Shown here: in pieces, positions 16,873 through 28,624 of the stretch | Layout: every line of letters begins with the position of its first letter | Numbering within the stretch: position 1 is the first letter of the stretch | Source: Candidatus Aminicenantota bacterium | GTDB taxonomy: Bacteria > Acidobacteriota > Aminicenantia > Aminicenantales > Saccharicenantaceae | Length of the DNA: 64,000 bases | Assembly: GCA_017999365.1 (NCBI GenBank) | Contig: JAGNLW010000003.1 | Coordinates: 1 to 64,000, forward strand | Direction: 5' to 3' | Notes under the pieces: generated by a model | What the model saw: the letters and a program-made list of their open reading frames with translations, nothing else | The model's database searches: none | Told to the model about the DNA's origin: nothing | Position numbers and translations under genes: made by a program

Positions 16873-17028
16873 CCTCTCGAGGCGGCGAAGGGGATTGTCC
16901 TCGCAGGTCCCCGTTGCTGGAGGGGGGGGCCCGCGCAGCGGGGGGGAACCGTGCGAACTGGTTCCCAGGGGGGCCGGGGAGCTAGAGGACATCCCCGAGC
17001 CAAAGCCCGAGAGAGGGAAGCCCGGGAT
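16873..17028. repeat. Dispersed repeat of about 155 bp (copy A)
   Basis: It runs from CCTCTCGAGGCGG to CCCGGGAT and is nearly identical in its central 100 bp to 51878-52032. It contains the hairpin GGGAACC (16944-16950)/GGTTCCC (16960-16966), a G-rich CCGC/GCGG hairpin, and CCTCGCAGGTCCCC. It lies in a convergent gap, 31 bp beyond the stop of the minus-strand PBP gene. Open frames across it differ between copies, so it is treated as non-coding. Confidence 0.75.
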
Positions 17029-17059
17029 CTGAAGAAGAACCTGATAAAACTAGGGGAGG

Positions 17060-19498
17060 TCAGTGATCTTCGGCGGCCTTCTCGCGGCCGTAGTAATCGT
17101 AGACGCGCAGGTGATCGGCGTTCGTGCAGAAGCGCGACGGCTCCGTGCCCGGGAAGAAGACTTCTTTGAACGGGAAGAGGCAGGCCGGCGTCGCCAGCAG
17201 CCCCGTCTTCTTGTCGATCTCGACGAAGACGAGGTTGGGCGGGACCTCGAAGTCGGGCGGCTGGAAGTCGACGATGCCCTCGGCGACGGCTTCCTTCTGA
17301 GCGTCGGCGATGACCTTCCCGAAGAAGTCCTGCCAGATGGGCAGGGCCGCCGCCGCGCCCGTCTGGCGCTCCCCGAGCGGCACGGGCAGGTCGTTGCCGA
17401 CCCACACTCCCGCGCAGAGCTCGGGCGAGAAGCCGACGAACCAGGCGTCCGAGTACTTGTCGGTCGTCCCGGTCTTGCCGGCCAGCGGCCAGCCCAGGAC
17501 CGAGACGGCCCCCGCGGTGCCGCCCTCCGACTCGACGACGCCGCGCATGAGGTAGGTCATCATGTAGGCCGTCTGGGGCGAGAGGACCTCCTCCGACTCG
17601 ACCCGCGCCTCCTCGAGGACGTTGCCGTCCTTGTCCTCGATGCGGGTGATGAAGGAGGGCCGGAAGCGGACGCCCTTGTTGGGGAAGGTCGAGAAGGCCG
17701 AGACCATCTCGAGCAGGGTGACCTCGAAGGTGCCCAGGCTGAGGGACAGGTAGGGATTGAGCTGCGAGGTGATGCCGAAGCGGCGGCAGTACTCGACGCC
17801 GACCTGGGGCGAGATGAAGTCCAGGAGCTTGGCCGTGACGACGTTGCGCGACTGCTCGAGGCCCGTCCGCACGGTCACGATGCCCTTGTACTTGCGGTCG
17901 TAGTTCTTGGGCGACCAGGGCTCGCCGTCCCAGCGGTCGATGAAGGTCACCGGCTCGTCGGCGATCAGGCTGGCCGGGGTGAAGCCGTTCTCCAGGGCGG
18001 CCGTGTAGAGGAAGGGCTTGATGGAGGACCCGGTCTGGCGGGGCGCCTGCACGGCCCGGTTGAACTGGCTCTCGCGGAAGGCGTAGCCGCCGACCATGGC
18101 CTTGATCTGGCCGGTGCGGGGGTCGAGCACGACGAAGGCCCCGTTGCGGACGGGCTTCTGGGTCAGCGAGACCTTGGCCTCCTTGGCCGTCTCGTCGACG
18201 GAGACGACGCGGACCTGGACGACGTCGCCCTTCTTGACGAGGGCGTCGAGTCGGGTCGCCTTGGTCCAGGCGATGTCCTTGGCCGTCATGCGGCCGACGG
18301 CGTTCTTGACCCGGACGGCGGCCTCGGCGCGCGAGGCTTCGAGGACGACGGCGTCGTAAACCTCGTCCGGCTCGAGGGCCTGGCTCTCCCAGCTCAGGAG
18401 CCACTGCTCCTCGAGCGCGGCCTTGGGTTGGGCGACGAGGGCCTTGAGGACCTCGGGCCCGGCCTCGAGGAGATTGGGCTTGTCGTCGCGCCAGCCGTGG
18501 AGGAGGTTCTCGGTCCGGCGCAGGCCGTCGCGCAGGGCCCGCTCGGCGTAGCGCTGGAGGACCGGGTCGAGGGTCGTGTAGACCTTGAGGCCGGCCCGGT
18601 AGAGCCCCTCGCGGCCGTAGTTCTTCTCGAGGTAGCGGCGGACCTCCTCGAAGAAGTAGGCCCCGAACTCGGCGCTCGTCCGGCGCAGGGGCAGGACCGC
18701 CAGTGGGGCCAGCTTCTGGGACTCGCCTTCGGCCTTGGTCAGGTAGCCCTCGGCGACCAGGCGGTTGAGGACGTGGTTGCGGCGGCCGAGGGTGAGCTTG
18801 GCGTTCGTGTACGGCGAGTAGAGCGAGGGGCCGCGGAAGATGCCGGCGATCATGGCCGCCTCGACGAGGTCGAGGTCCTTGACGTCCTTGCCGAAGTAGA
18901 GCGTGGCCGCGGCCTGGACGCCGTAGGTGCCGTGGCCGAGGTAGAAGTGGTTGCAGTAGAGCTCGAGGATCTTCTCCTTGGGGTAGAGCTTCTCGATCTC
19001 CCGGGAGACGTAGAGCTCCTTGAGCTTGCGGCGCAGGCTGACCTCGCTGTGGAGGAAGAGGGAACGGGCCAGCTGCTGGGTGATGGTGCTGCCGCCCTCG
19101 GGGCGCTTGCCGCCGAGGACCTTGAAGACGTCGGCCCAGACGGCCCGCAGGATGCCCCGCAGGTCGACGCCGCCGTGGCGGAAGAAGCTGGGGTCCTCGG
19201 TGGCCACGATGGCGTTGACCAGGGACCGCGGCAGCCGGCTGTACGGGACTTCGACCCGCTTCTCCTCGGCGAACTCCTTGAGCGGCTGGCCGTCGGCAGT
19301 GTAGACCGTGGTGATGAGCTTGGGCCGGAAGGTGTTGATATCGGCGACGTTGGGCAGGTTGTCCTTGATGGCGACGTAGGCGCCGGCGAGGGCGCCCAGC
19401 CCGAGGGCCAGGCCGGCCAGGGCCAGGCCGAGCGCGACGCGCAGGACGGTCTTTTTATCGATCTTCTTGATCTTGAGCTTCAGGTTGGGGATCTTCAT
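17060..19498 (-). CDS. Class A penicillin-binding protein (PBP1A family)
   Basis: An 812-aa bifunctional cell-wall enzyme. A basic start and one membrane helix (about 20-45) precede the GT51 glycosyltransferase (about 60-240), with the catalytic Glu in VATEDPSFF and the motifs GGSTITQQLAR and KLKELYVSREIE. An OB-like insert is followed by the transpeptidase with SxxK in TGSSIKPF (about 488), SRN, and KTG in AGKTGTTDKYSD. It polymerises and crosslinks peptidoglycan at the outer face of the inner membrane. The tmk gene lies about 50 nt upstream on the same strand. The C-terminus has a short extension with one isolated Cys pair. The assignment is firm; the exact PBP1 subclass is not. Confidence 0.95.
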   Translation of the reverse strand: MKIPNLKLKIKKIDKKTVLRVALGLALAGLALGLGALAGAYVAIKDNLPNVADINTFRPKLITTVYTADGQPLKEFAEEKRVEVPYSRLPRSLVNAIVATEDPSFFRHGGVDLRGILRAVWADVFKVLGGKRPEGGSTITQQLARSLFLHSEVSLRRKLKELYVSREIEKLYPKEKILELYCNHFYLGHGTYGVQAAATLYFGKDVKDLDLVEAAMIAGIFRGPSLYSPYTNAKLTLGRRNHVLNRLVAEGYLTKAEGESQKLAPLAVLPLRRTSAEFGAYFFEEVRRYLEKNYGREGLYRAGLKVYTTLDPVLQRYAERALRDGLRRTENLLHGWRDDKPNLLEAGPEVLKALVAQPKAALEEQWLLSWESQALEPDEVYDAVVLEASRAEAAVRVKNAVGRMTAKDIAWTKATRLDALVKKGDVVQVRVVSVDETAKEAKVSLTQKPVRNGAFVVLDPRTGQIKAMVGGYAFRESQFNRAVQAPRQTGSSIKPFLYTAALENGFTPASLIADEPVTFIDRWDGEPWSPKNYDRKYKGIVTVRTGLEQSRNVVTAKLLDFISPQVGVEYCRRFGITSQLNPYLSLSLGTFEVTLLEMVSAFSTFPNKGVRFRPSFITRIEDKDGNVLEEARVESEEVLSPQTAYMMTYLMRGVVESEGGTAGAVSVLGWPLAGKTGTTDKYSDAWFVGFSPELCAGVWVGNDLPVPLGERQTGAAAALPIWQDFFGKVIADAQKEAVAEGIVDFQPPDFEVPPNLVFVEIDKKTGLLATPACLFPFKEVFFPGTEPSRFCTNADHLRVYDYYGREKAAEDH

Positions 19499-19549
19499 TG
19501 GTTCTTCAGGCCATCATAGCAAAACGTCCTCTCGATGACAAAGGCGAGG

Positions 19550-20155
19550 CTAGAGCAGCGGCTCCACGTTTTGCCAGATGGCGCGGGCCACGGCGCGGGG
19601 GTCGAGGCGGCCGTCGAGGTGGACGATGCGCGGGCCTTTGAAGCTCCGGAAAATGTCGCGGACCCGGACGAGGTAGTCCTCGCGCTCGAAGAGCTCGTCG
19701 CGGGTCTTGCGGCCCCGGATGCGGGCCAGCCCGGCCCCGGCGTCGACGTCGAGGACGACGACCAGGTCGGGCGGCACGGCGAAGGACTCGTTGAGGCGCC
19801 GGATGCGCCCCGTATCGAGTCCCTTGGCGCCCTGGTAGGCGATGGTCGAGAAGTAGTAGCGGTCGAGGACGACGACCTTGCCGGCGGCCAGGGCCGGCCT
19901 CAGGTTCTTGGCCACGTTCTCGCGGCGGTCCTTGACGAAGAGCTCGAGCTCCTGCTCCGGGGTCAGGGAATCGGCCCGGACGGCCTGACGCCTTATCTCC
20001 CTCCCCCACCGGCCGCGGGTCGGCTCCCGGAAGAAGACCGCCTTGCGGCCGCGGCGGCGGAGACGCCTGAGGAGGCGGCGGGCCTGGGTCGTCTTGCCCG
20101 AGCCGTCTATCCCCTCGAGGACGACGAGGAGGCCGCGGCGGCGCCGGATGGTCAT
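19550..20155 (-). CDS. tmk: Thymidylate kinase
   Basis: A 201-aa P-loop kinase making dTDP from dTMP. The P-loop is LEGIDGSGKTTQ (about 14-25), followed by an arginine-rich helix, the FFREPT motif, and the DRYYFSTIAYQG motif (about 97-108) that binds the nucleotide. The REDYLVRVRDIF segment forms the lid. Length fits the family. Upstream lies a palindromic element, and downstream the PBP gene on the same strand. The high arginine content of the N-terminus (RRLLRRLRRRGRK) is striking but lies in the usual helix. Confidence 0.95.
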   Translation of the reverse strand: MTIRRRRGLLVVLEGIDGSGKTTQARRLLRRLRRRGRKAVFFREPTRGRWGREIRRQAVRADSLTPEQELELFVKDRRENVAKNLRPALAAGKVVVLDRYYFSTIAYQGAKGLDTGRIRRLNESFAVPPDLVVVLDVDAGAGLARIRGRKTRDELFEREDYLVRVRDIFRSFKGPRIVHLDGRLDPRAVARAIWQNVEPLL

Positions 20156-20178
20156 TTCGGGGGCATCTTAGCAAAATC

Positions 20179-20219
20179 GGGGACACGATACCAATTCAGG
20201 AGAATTGGTTCATGTCCCC
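20179..20219. repeat. Palindromic element, long form (copy 3)
   Basis: GGGGACACGATA...TTCATGTCCCC outer arms enclose CCAATTC-AGGA-GAATTGG. It is located between divergent tmk and the DegP-type gene. Confidence 0.85.
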
Positions 20220-20276
20220 GATTTCGGAGGACGCAACCAACGGCCTGAAACGGGCGTTTGGAAGGGGTTGGAGCGA

Positions 20277-20305
20277 TTGAAAATATGGGTCCGATGTGCT
20301 ATTTT
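20277..20305 (+). promoter_or_regulatory. Candidate sigma-70 promoter of the DegP-type gene
   Basis: TTGAAA (20277-20282), a 17-bp spacer and TATTTT (20300-20305) lie 25 bp before the ATG. A GGGAGG ribosome-binding site lies between. Confidence 0.6.
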
Positions 20306-20329
20306 TAAAGCTCACCTGGGAGGTCTGAC

Positions 20330-21847
<1,518 letters not shown>

Positions 21848-21865
21848 ACGCGGACCGGCCGGCCG

Positions 21866-22840
21866 TCAGCCGGTGAAGTGCTCGAAGCCCCGGGCCCGCA
21901 GCGGCCGCCGCTTTTTGCCCGGCCCGACGAGCGTGAGCGTCCGCCCCGGTTTGACGACGCCGATCCTCGTCAGCCTGTGCTTCGCCGCCAGGGCCTCCAC
22001 GGCCGCCGCTTTGGCCGGGCGGACCGTGAACAGCAGCTCGTAATCCTCTCCCCCGTCGAGGGCCATGGCCAGCGGGTCTCGGGCCAGGCAGTCGAGGGCC
22101 GCGCTGATGGGAACGCGCTCGGCTTCGACCTCGGCCCCGACCCGGCTCTCGCGGCAGATGTGGGCCAGGTCGACCGAGAGCCCGTCCGAGAGGTCGATCA
22201 TGGCCGAGGCCAGCCGGCGCTCGCCTAACAAAGCTCCCAGTTCGAGGCGCGGCGCTGGATCCAGGAAGGCCTTGAGGAGCGGCCGCACGGCCCGGACGAC
22301 GCCCCGGCTGCCGCCCTTCTCGACAAGGCGCAGGCCGCCCTCCGCGTCGCCCAAAGTCCCCGAGACGTAGATCGCGTCTCCCGGCCGCGCCCCGCTGCGC
22401 TTGACCGGGAAGGGCGCCCGCCCCGTGACCGTGACGGAGATCATGACCTTATCGGCGCCCGACAGGTCGCCGCCGACCAGGGCCACGCCGGCCTCGTGGG
22501 CGGCGCTCCTGAAGCCGGCCATGAACTGCCTCAGCCAATCGGCGTCCGTAGCCCCGGGCAGGGCCAAGCCGACGAGCGCGTGCAGGGGCCGGCCGCCCAT
22601 GGCCGCGACGTCGCTCAAGTTGACGTTGAGGGCTTTGCGCCCGAGAAGGCGGGCCGGATGGTCGGACAGGCGGAAGTCCTCGTCCTCGACCAGGACGTCG
22701 GTCGTCAGCAGGAGCGGGCCGTTGGCGCGGACCAGCGCGGCGTCGTCGCCGATGCCGACCAGGATGTCGCGGCGGTCCTGGCGGAACGAGCGCCGGATCA
22801 TGGCTACGACGCGCCGCTCGCCCAAATGCTTCAACCTCAT
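21866..22840 (-). CDS. thiL: Thiamine-monophosphate kinase
   Basis: A 324-aa PurM-type ATP-dependent kinase making thiamine diphosphate. The N-terminus has GIGDDAALV (about 31-39), followed by TTDVLVEDEDF, NLSDVAAMGG, GGDLSGADK and MIDLSDGLSVD, which form the magnesium and nucleotide site. DGGEDYELLF near residue 255 is the second conserved acidic motif. It is convergent with the protease gene (18-nt gap) and lies 72 nt downstream of lon, separated by a palindromic element. No thiamine riboswitch is seen upstream. Confidence 0.95.
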   Translation of the reverse strand: MRLKHLGERRVVAMIRRSFRQDRRDILVGIGDDAALVRANGPLLLTTDVLVEDEDFRLSDHPARLLGRKALNVNLSDVAAMGGRPLHALVGLALPGATDADWLRQFMAGFRSAAHEAGVALVGGDLSGADKVMISVTVTGRAPFPVKRSGARPGDAIYVSGTLGDAEGGLRLVEKGGSRGVVRAVRPLLKAFLDPAPRLELGALLGERRLASAMIDLSDGLSVDLAHICRESRVGAEVEAERVPISAALDCLARDPLAMALDGGEDYELLFTVRPAKAAAVEALAAKHRLTRIGVVKPGRTLTLVGPGKKRRPLRARGFEHFTG

Positions 22841-22861
22841 GTCCTCTCCACCCTTCGCTTC

Positions 22862-22890
22862 GGGGACACGTACCCGGGGTACATGTCCCC
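22862..22890. repeat. Palindromic element, short form (copy 4)
   Basis: GGGGACACGTACC-CGG-GGTACATGTCCCC between co-directional lon and thiL. The one mismatch becomes a G-U wobble on the minus strand. Confidence 0.85.
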
Positions 22891-22912
22891 TATCGCTTCC
22901 CCAACCGCTTCG

Positions 22913-25387
<2,475 letters not shown>

Positions 25388-25410
25388 AAAAATGATCTCC
25401 GATCAGGGTC

Positions 25411-25863
25411 TCAACCGCCGTCGCGGCGGGTCTTGATCTCCACGTCCCGCCGCTTGCGCGGCGGCTTCTTCAATACGATCGTCAGCACCCCGTTCTCGAG
25501 GGCGGCGCAGGCCCGCTCGGGGTCGACCGAGCCGGGCACGACGACGTCGCGCCGGAAGCGGCCGAACTCCCGCTCGAGGCGGGTGTAGCGCGAGCCCGAG
25601 GGCGCCCCCAGCTCGCGCTTGAAGCCGCTGACCTCGAGGCGGCTCGAGAACAGCAGCACCTTGACGTCCTTGTCGTCGACGCCGGGGAGCTCGATCTCGA
25701 CGATGAACTCGTCGGCCGTCTCCGAGACGTCGACCGCCGGCAGGGTCACCTCGCCGGGCAGGGGCAGGACGGGCTCGAGCGGCTTGGCGGCCGGCCGGGC
25801 CGTGGCCCGGACGCTCGTCTCGGCCTTGCGCGAGCGCGACACGGGCTTGATGCGGCGGACCAT
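25411..25863 (-). CDS. Small heat-shock protein (Hsp20/alpha-crystallin family)
   Basis: A 150-aa chaperone. A basic, probably disordered N-terminus (about 1-45) leads into the alpha-crystallin domain with VDVSETADEFIVEIELPGV, LEVSGFKRE, FGRFRRDVVVPG and the closing ALENGVLTIVLKK. It would hold unfolded proteins until refolded or degraded, here probably with Lon, whose gene starts 23 nt downstream. I start at the ATG at 25861-25863. A longer open frame upstream is the shadow of nrdR. nrdR ends 17 nt upstream, so all are one transcript. Confidence 0.93.
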   Translation of the reverse strand: MVRRIKPVSRSRKAETSVRATARPAAKPLEPVLPLPGEVTLPAVDVSETADEFIVEIELPGVDDKDVKVLLFSSRLEVSGFKRELGAPSGSRYTRLEREFGRFRRDVVVPGSVDPERACAALENGVLTIVLKKPPRKRRDVEIKTRRDGG

Positions 25864-25880
25864 GGCGGAACGGGCGGGGG

Positions 25881-26336
25881 CTATTTTTCCTTCATGAGGT
25901 CCTCGAGCTCCCGGCGGAACTCGGCCACGTCGCCGAACTCCCGGTAGACCGAGGCGAACCTCACGTAGGCGACCTTGTCCAGCACCTTGAGGCGGTCCAT
26001 GACCAGCTGGCCGATCTCGGCCACGGAGATCTCCCGGTCGGGGCGCTCCTGGACGATGGACTCGATCTCCTCGATGATCTCCTCGAGCTGGGAGATCTGG
26101 ATGGGGCGCTTCTCGCAGGCCTTCATCATGCCCCGCAGGAGCTTCTGGGTGTCGAAGGGCTGGCGGGTGCCGTCCTTCTTGACCACCATGTACGGGATCT
26201 CCTCGATCTTCTCGTAGGTCGTGAACCGGCGCTTGCAGGACAGGCACTCGCGCCGGCGGCGGATGGAGATCCCCTTCTTGCTCTCGCGGGAATCGATGAC
26301 CTTGCTCTCAAGGAAACCGCAGAACGGGCACCTCAT
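25881..26336 (-). CDS. nrdR: Transcriptional repressor NrdR
   Basis: A 151-aa regulator of ribonucleotide reductase genes. The zinc ribbon MRCPFCGFLESKVIDSRES...CLSCKRRFTTYE (about 1-46) carries the four cysteines. The ATP-cone domain (about 48-140: VVKKDGTRQPFD, VAYVRFASVYREF) senses ATP/dATP. I start at MRCPFC (26334-26336), whose ATG overlaps the TGA of the flippase gene (ATGA), and not at the longer upstream start. No ribonucleotide reductase gene or NrdR box was recognised in the window. Confidence 0.97.
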   Translation of the reverse strand: MRCPFCGFLESKVIDSRESKKGISIRRRRECLSCKRRFTTYEKIEEIPYMVVKKDGTRQPFDTQKLLRGMMKACEKRPIQISQLEEIIEEIESIVQERPDREISVAEIGQLVMDRLKVLDKVAYVRFASVYREFGDVAEFRRELEDLMKEK

Positions 26337-27361
26337 CGGTTGTCGCTCTCTCCCATCCTCTGGAGCTGGAAAAGGGTCAGTCCCTCGCGGGCCAATATAC
26401 CATATCCCAGGGCGCAAGTCACGGCGATCTGGACGGCGTGGAAGACCAGGGTCATGCCGGCCGCCGGGCCCGCGGCCACCCCGAGGATGAGGACCATGCC
26501 CAGCTTGCTGAAGTAGTGGAAGCCGCCGACCATGCCCGGGGTCGGGATGGAGGCCCCGACGGCCGTCAGGAAGACGTATGGCCAGACCATGAAGAAGGGC
26601 ACCGGGACCCGGTAGGCCAGGAAGAAGACCCAGTAGAACAGGGTGATGCCCAGCCAGACGAGGAGCGACAGGGCGAAGTAGAGCCCCAGCTGGGTGGGGG
26701 TGCGGAAGAACTGCAGGCCCTCGACGAAGCCGCGCACCGCTCTCTCGGCGGACGCGGCGGCCTTGGCCGGGAGCGGCTTGAGGAGGAAAGCGGCCACGCG
26801 CAGGGCCCTCTCCCGGAAGAAATAGATGAGGAGGGTCAGGGTCAGCAGGAACGCGGCCAGGGCCGCTCCGGCCCTCATCCAGTCGACCAGGCTCTCCCCC
26901 GCCTCCTTGCCGAGGGGCCAGGAGGAGGCGAAAAGCGGCCGGGCCAGGAGGAACAGGCCGAGCAGGAAGCAGTTGGTCAGGGCGTCGAAGACGCGCTCGA
27001 CGACGACCGTGCCGATGGCGAAGCCCCGCCGCAGGCCCTCCCGGCGGGCCAGGAAGATGGGCTTGGCCAGCTCGCCCAGGCGGCCCGGGAAGACGGCGCT
27101 GACGGTGAAGCCGACGACGTTGGCCGCGACGAGGTTGCGGAAGCGGACGTCGAGTTTCTCCCGGGCCACCAGGACCTGCCAGCGGATAGACCGGGTGACG
27201 AAGTGCAGGGCCGACAGGAGCACGGCCAGGAGGAACAGCGGCACGTTGACGTTGGCGATATGGGCGGGGACCTCCCGCCAGGCGACGGAGTGGCCGAAGA
27301 AGTAAAGTAGGACGGCGGTCAGGACGAGCCCGGCCGCTATCCGGAGGACGTTCTTGCTCAT
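26333..27361 (-). CDS. Flippase-like membrane protein (lysylphosphatidylglycerol synthase TM family)
   Basis: A 342-aa integral membrane protein with about eight helices. It has the UPF0104/LPG-synthase-TM marks SALHFVTRSIRWQVL, GFTVSAVFPGRLGELAKP and the VVVERVFDAL segment. Related proteins are thought to move lipids or lipid-linked sugars across the inner membrane; the substrate is unknown. The start at MSKNVLR (27359-27361) fits the membrane topology; an upstream extension contains palindromic-element sequence and is rejected. It heads the operon with nrdR, hsp20 and lon. Confidence 0.88.
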   Translation of the reverse strand: MSKNVLRIAAGLVLTAVLLYFFGHSVAWREVPAHIANVNVPLFLLAVLLSALHFVTRSIRWQVLVAREKLDVRFRNLVAANVVGFTVSAVFPGRLGELAKPIFLARREGLRRGFAIGTVVVERVFDALTNCFLLGLFLLARPLFASSWPLGKEAGESLVDWMRAGAALAAFLLTLTLLIYFFRERALRVAAFLLKPLPAKAAASAERAVRGFVEGLQFFRTPTQLGLYFALSLLVWLGITLFYWVFFLAYRVPVPFFMVWPYVFLTAVGASIPTPGMVGGFHYFSKLGMVLILGVAAGPAAGMTLVFHAVQIAVTCALGYGILAREGLTLFQLQRMGESDNR

Positions 27362-27386
27362 GCCGGGGTGGATTTTATCACGAATC

Positions 27387-27480
27387 GGAAACGGGGGACA
27401 CGAAAACGGGGACATGTTCCAATTCTCCTGAATTGGTACGTGTCCCCGTTTTCATCCTACTGGTACGTGTCCCCGTTTCC
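27387..27480. repeat. Nested palindromic elements (copies 5a/5b)
   Basis: Outer arms GGAAACGGGGGACACG (27387-27402) and CGTGTCCCCGTTTCC (27466-27480) enclose a complete long-form copy at 27408-27447, with CCAATTC/GAATTGG pairing. This looks like one element inserted into another. It lies between the flippase start and tRNA-Gln. Confidence 0.8.
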
Positions 27481-27546
27481 TGCCCGTTTCCTGACGAAAA
27501 AGGGCTTGAAATTCTCCGGGGAATTGACTAAGATAGTCCTCCCTGC

Positions 27547-27620
27547 TGGGAAGTCGTCCAACGGCAGGACTCATGACTCTGGATCATGCAATCAAGGTTC
27601 GAATCCTTGCTTCCCAGCCA
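27547..27620 (+). tRNA. tRNA-Gln(CTG)
   Basis: Acceptor TGGGAAG pairs with CTTCCCA. The anticodon stem CATGA/TCATG carries loop CTCTGGA with anticodon CTG, which decodes CAG. The T-arm is CAAGGTTCGAATCCTTG, and CCA is encoded at 27618-27620. Confidence 0.95.
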
Positions 27621-27816
27621 ACTCCCCTTCTCCTGATTTCCAGGTTTGTGTTCGACTTATAGCGAGATCTGACCCTCTCGCTGTCTTCCGTCCGAAACCG
27701 TAATTCTCCGGCACTTTCAGTCTGTTTTGGCACGCCACAGGCACACGGCGGATGAGTCTGGCCGGGCTTTCCGGCGAGGGCTTTGATAGGACCTTGCATT
27801 TTCCTCTTGCTCTCTT

Positions 27817-27996
27817 TTACTTATCACTCCAATAGTACTTGTATCCCGGCGGGGCAGGGGGCTTTGGTGGGCGCGGTGGCTTCGGAGGGGATGGCGCCCT
27901 TGGGGGACGTGGCGCGCGAGGTGGACTTGGTGGTTTTGGAGGAACCAGCGGACCTTTAGTGACCGCATGGATCGCCCACGAGTCCGTGCCTAGCAA
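27817..27996 (-). CDS. Proline-rich short open frame, doubtful
   Basis: From a TTG at 27994-27996, 59 codons read as a PP(K/R/S)P-type repeat ending PPGYKYYWSDK and TAA. An AAGGGG lies about 14 nt upstream, too far for a good site. The first codons are antisense to the reverse-transcriptase remnant, so either this frame is the tail of another broken gene or it is fortuitous. The natural-looking aromatic C-terminus is the main argument for it. No family recognised. Confidence 0.25.
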   Translation of the reverse strand: MLGTDSWAIHAVTKGPLVPPKPPSPPRAPRPPRAPSPPKPPRPPKPPAPPGYKYYWSDK

Positions 27997-28361
27997 GGCT
28001 TATTCTTAATCCCCTTGCAATGAATCTGGAGCGATTACTATTATCCATCGACGCCAATGCCGCTTTTTCTATCTATGTAGACGATATTACGGTAAGCGGG
28101 CCCGCAGGGATTGTAAGAGCCATCCCTACGATTAAGGCCCTGGTTAAAAGATTTGGATTCACCCTAAATTCTAAAAAGATTCGGGTTATGAGCCAAGATC
28201 AAGAACAATCGAGTCTTGGTATCAAATAAAACGACAGAATCGAGCCCACATCATCCTATTTGAGGAGGATTGAGGCGGCTCAGGAGGAGCATTCCTCTTC
28301 CCACCCGCGAGTTAAAGGGATAAAGGCATTCGTTGGATTTCTTTTTAGAACTGATAATTAA
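27963..28361 (+). pseudogene. Retron-like reverse transcriptase, C-terminal remnant with an in-frame stop
   Basis: The frame after the TGA at 27960-27962 reads PHGSPTSPCLARL, then AFSIYVDDITVSG (YVDD at 28074-28085, the metal-binding catalytic motif), GFTLNSKKIRVM, and SLGIK. A TAA at 28227-28229 follows. The same frame goes on without shift as NDRIEPTSSYLRRIEAAQ... to KAFVGFLFRTDN and a TAA at 28359-28361. The order GSPTSP, YxDD, GFxLNxKK and LRRI matches motifs 4-7 and the start of the thumb of retron-type reverse transcriptases. Everything before motif 4 is missing, replaced by glycine-coding sequence. The gene is truncated at 5' and interrupted once, so inactive. It lies 342 bp after tRNA-Gln. 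Confidence 0.8.
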
Positions 28362-28624
28362 TCACAACTTTCATTTCCCTTGTCATCTATCATCCACAGA
28401 GGGCATAAGATGCTCTGAACCGAGCTGACGGCTCAACTGACCTACGGGAGAGTAAGAGACAGCACCCAAATAACGAACATCCACCGACTCAGTCTAATTC
28501 AAACGTGCCAACTGGTGCTCGTAAATATGAAAGTGCCGTGTTAACAATAACCTGAAAACTTTCGCAAGGTCCAGCTCTTGTGCCGCGTTCTTGCCGGTCG
28601 ACTCAGAACCGGGCCTTAGCTCAG

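Larger units (their letters stand above)
27621..28624. other. Degraded low-GC stretch after tRNA-Gln
   Basis: About 1 kb without an intact known gene and visibly poorer in GC than both sides, especially 28230-28600. It holds a reverse-transcriptase remnant and a proline-rich minus-strand frame. The part from 28362 to 28624 shows nothing recognisable. I found no clear copy of the tRNA 3' end at the far side. Confidence 0.6.

Noticed and set aside
16783..17169. Open frame across the 155-bp repeat as a gene
   Set aside because: It lacks a ribosome-binding site, and the frame differs from those open in the second copy; the hairpins explain conservation better.
26337..26417. Upstream extension of nrdR from the ATG at 26417
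   Set aside because: It lies inside the flippase gene. The start MRCPFC coupled by ATGA gives the normal family length.
27584..27799. 71-codon minus-strand frame after the proline-rich frame
   Set aside because: Its 3' part is antisense to tRNA-Gln and no family is recognised.
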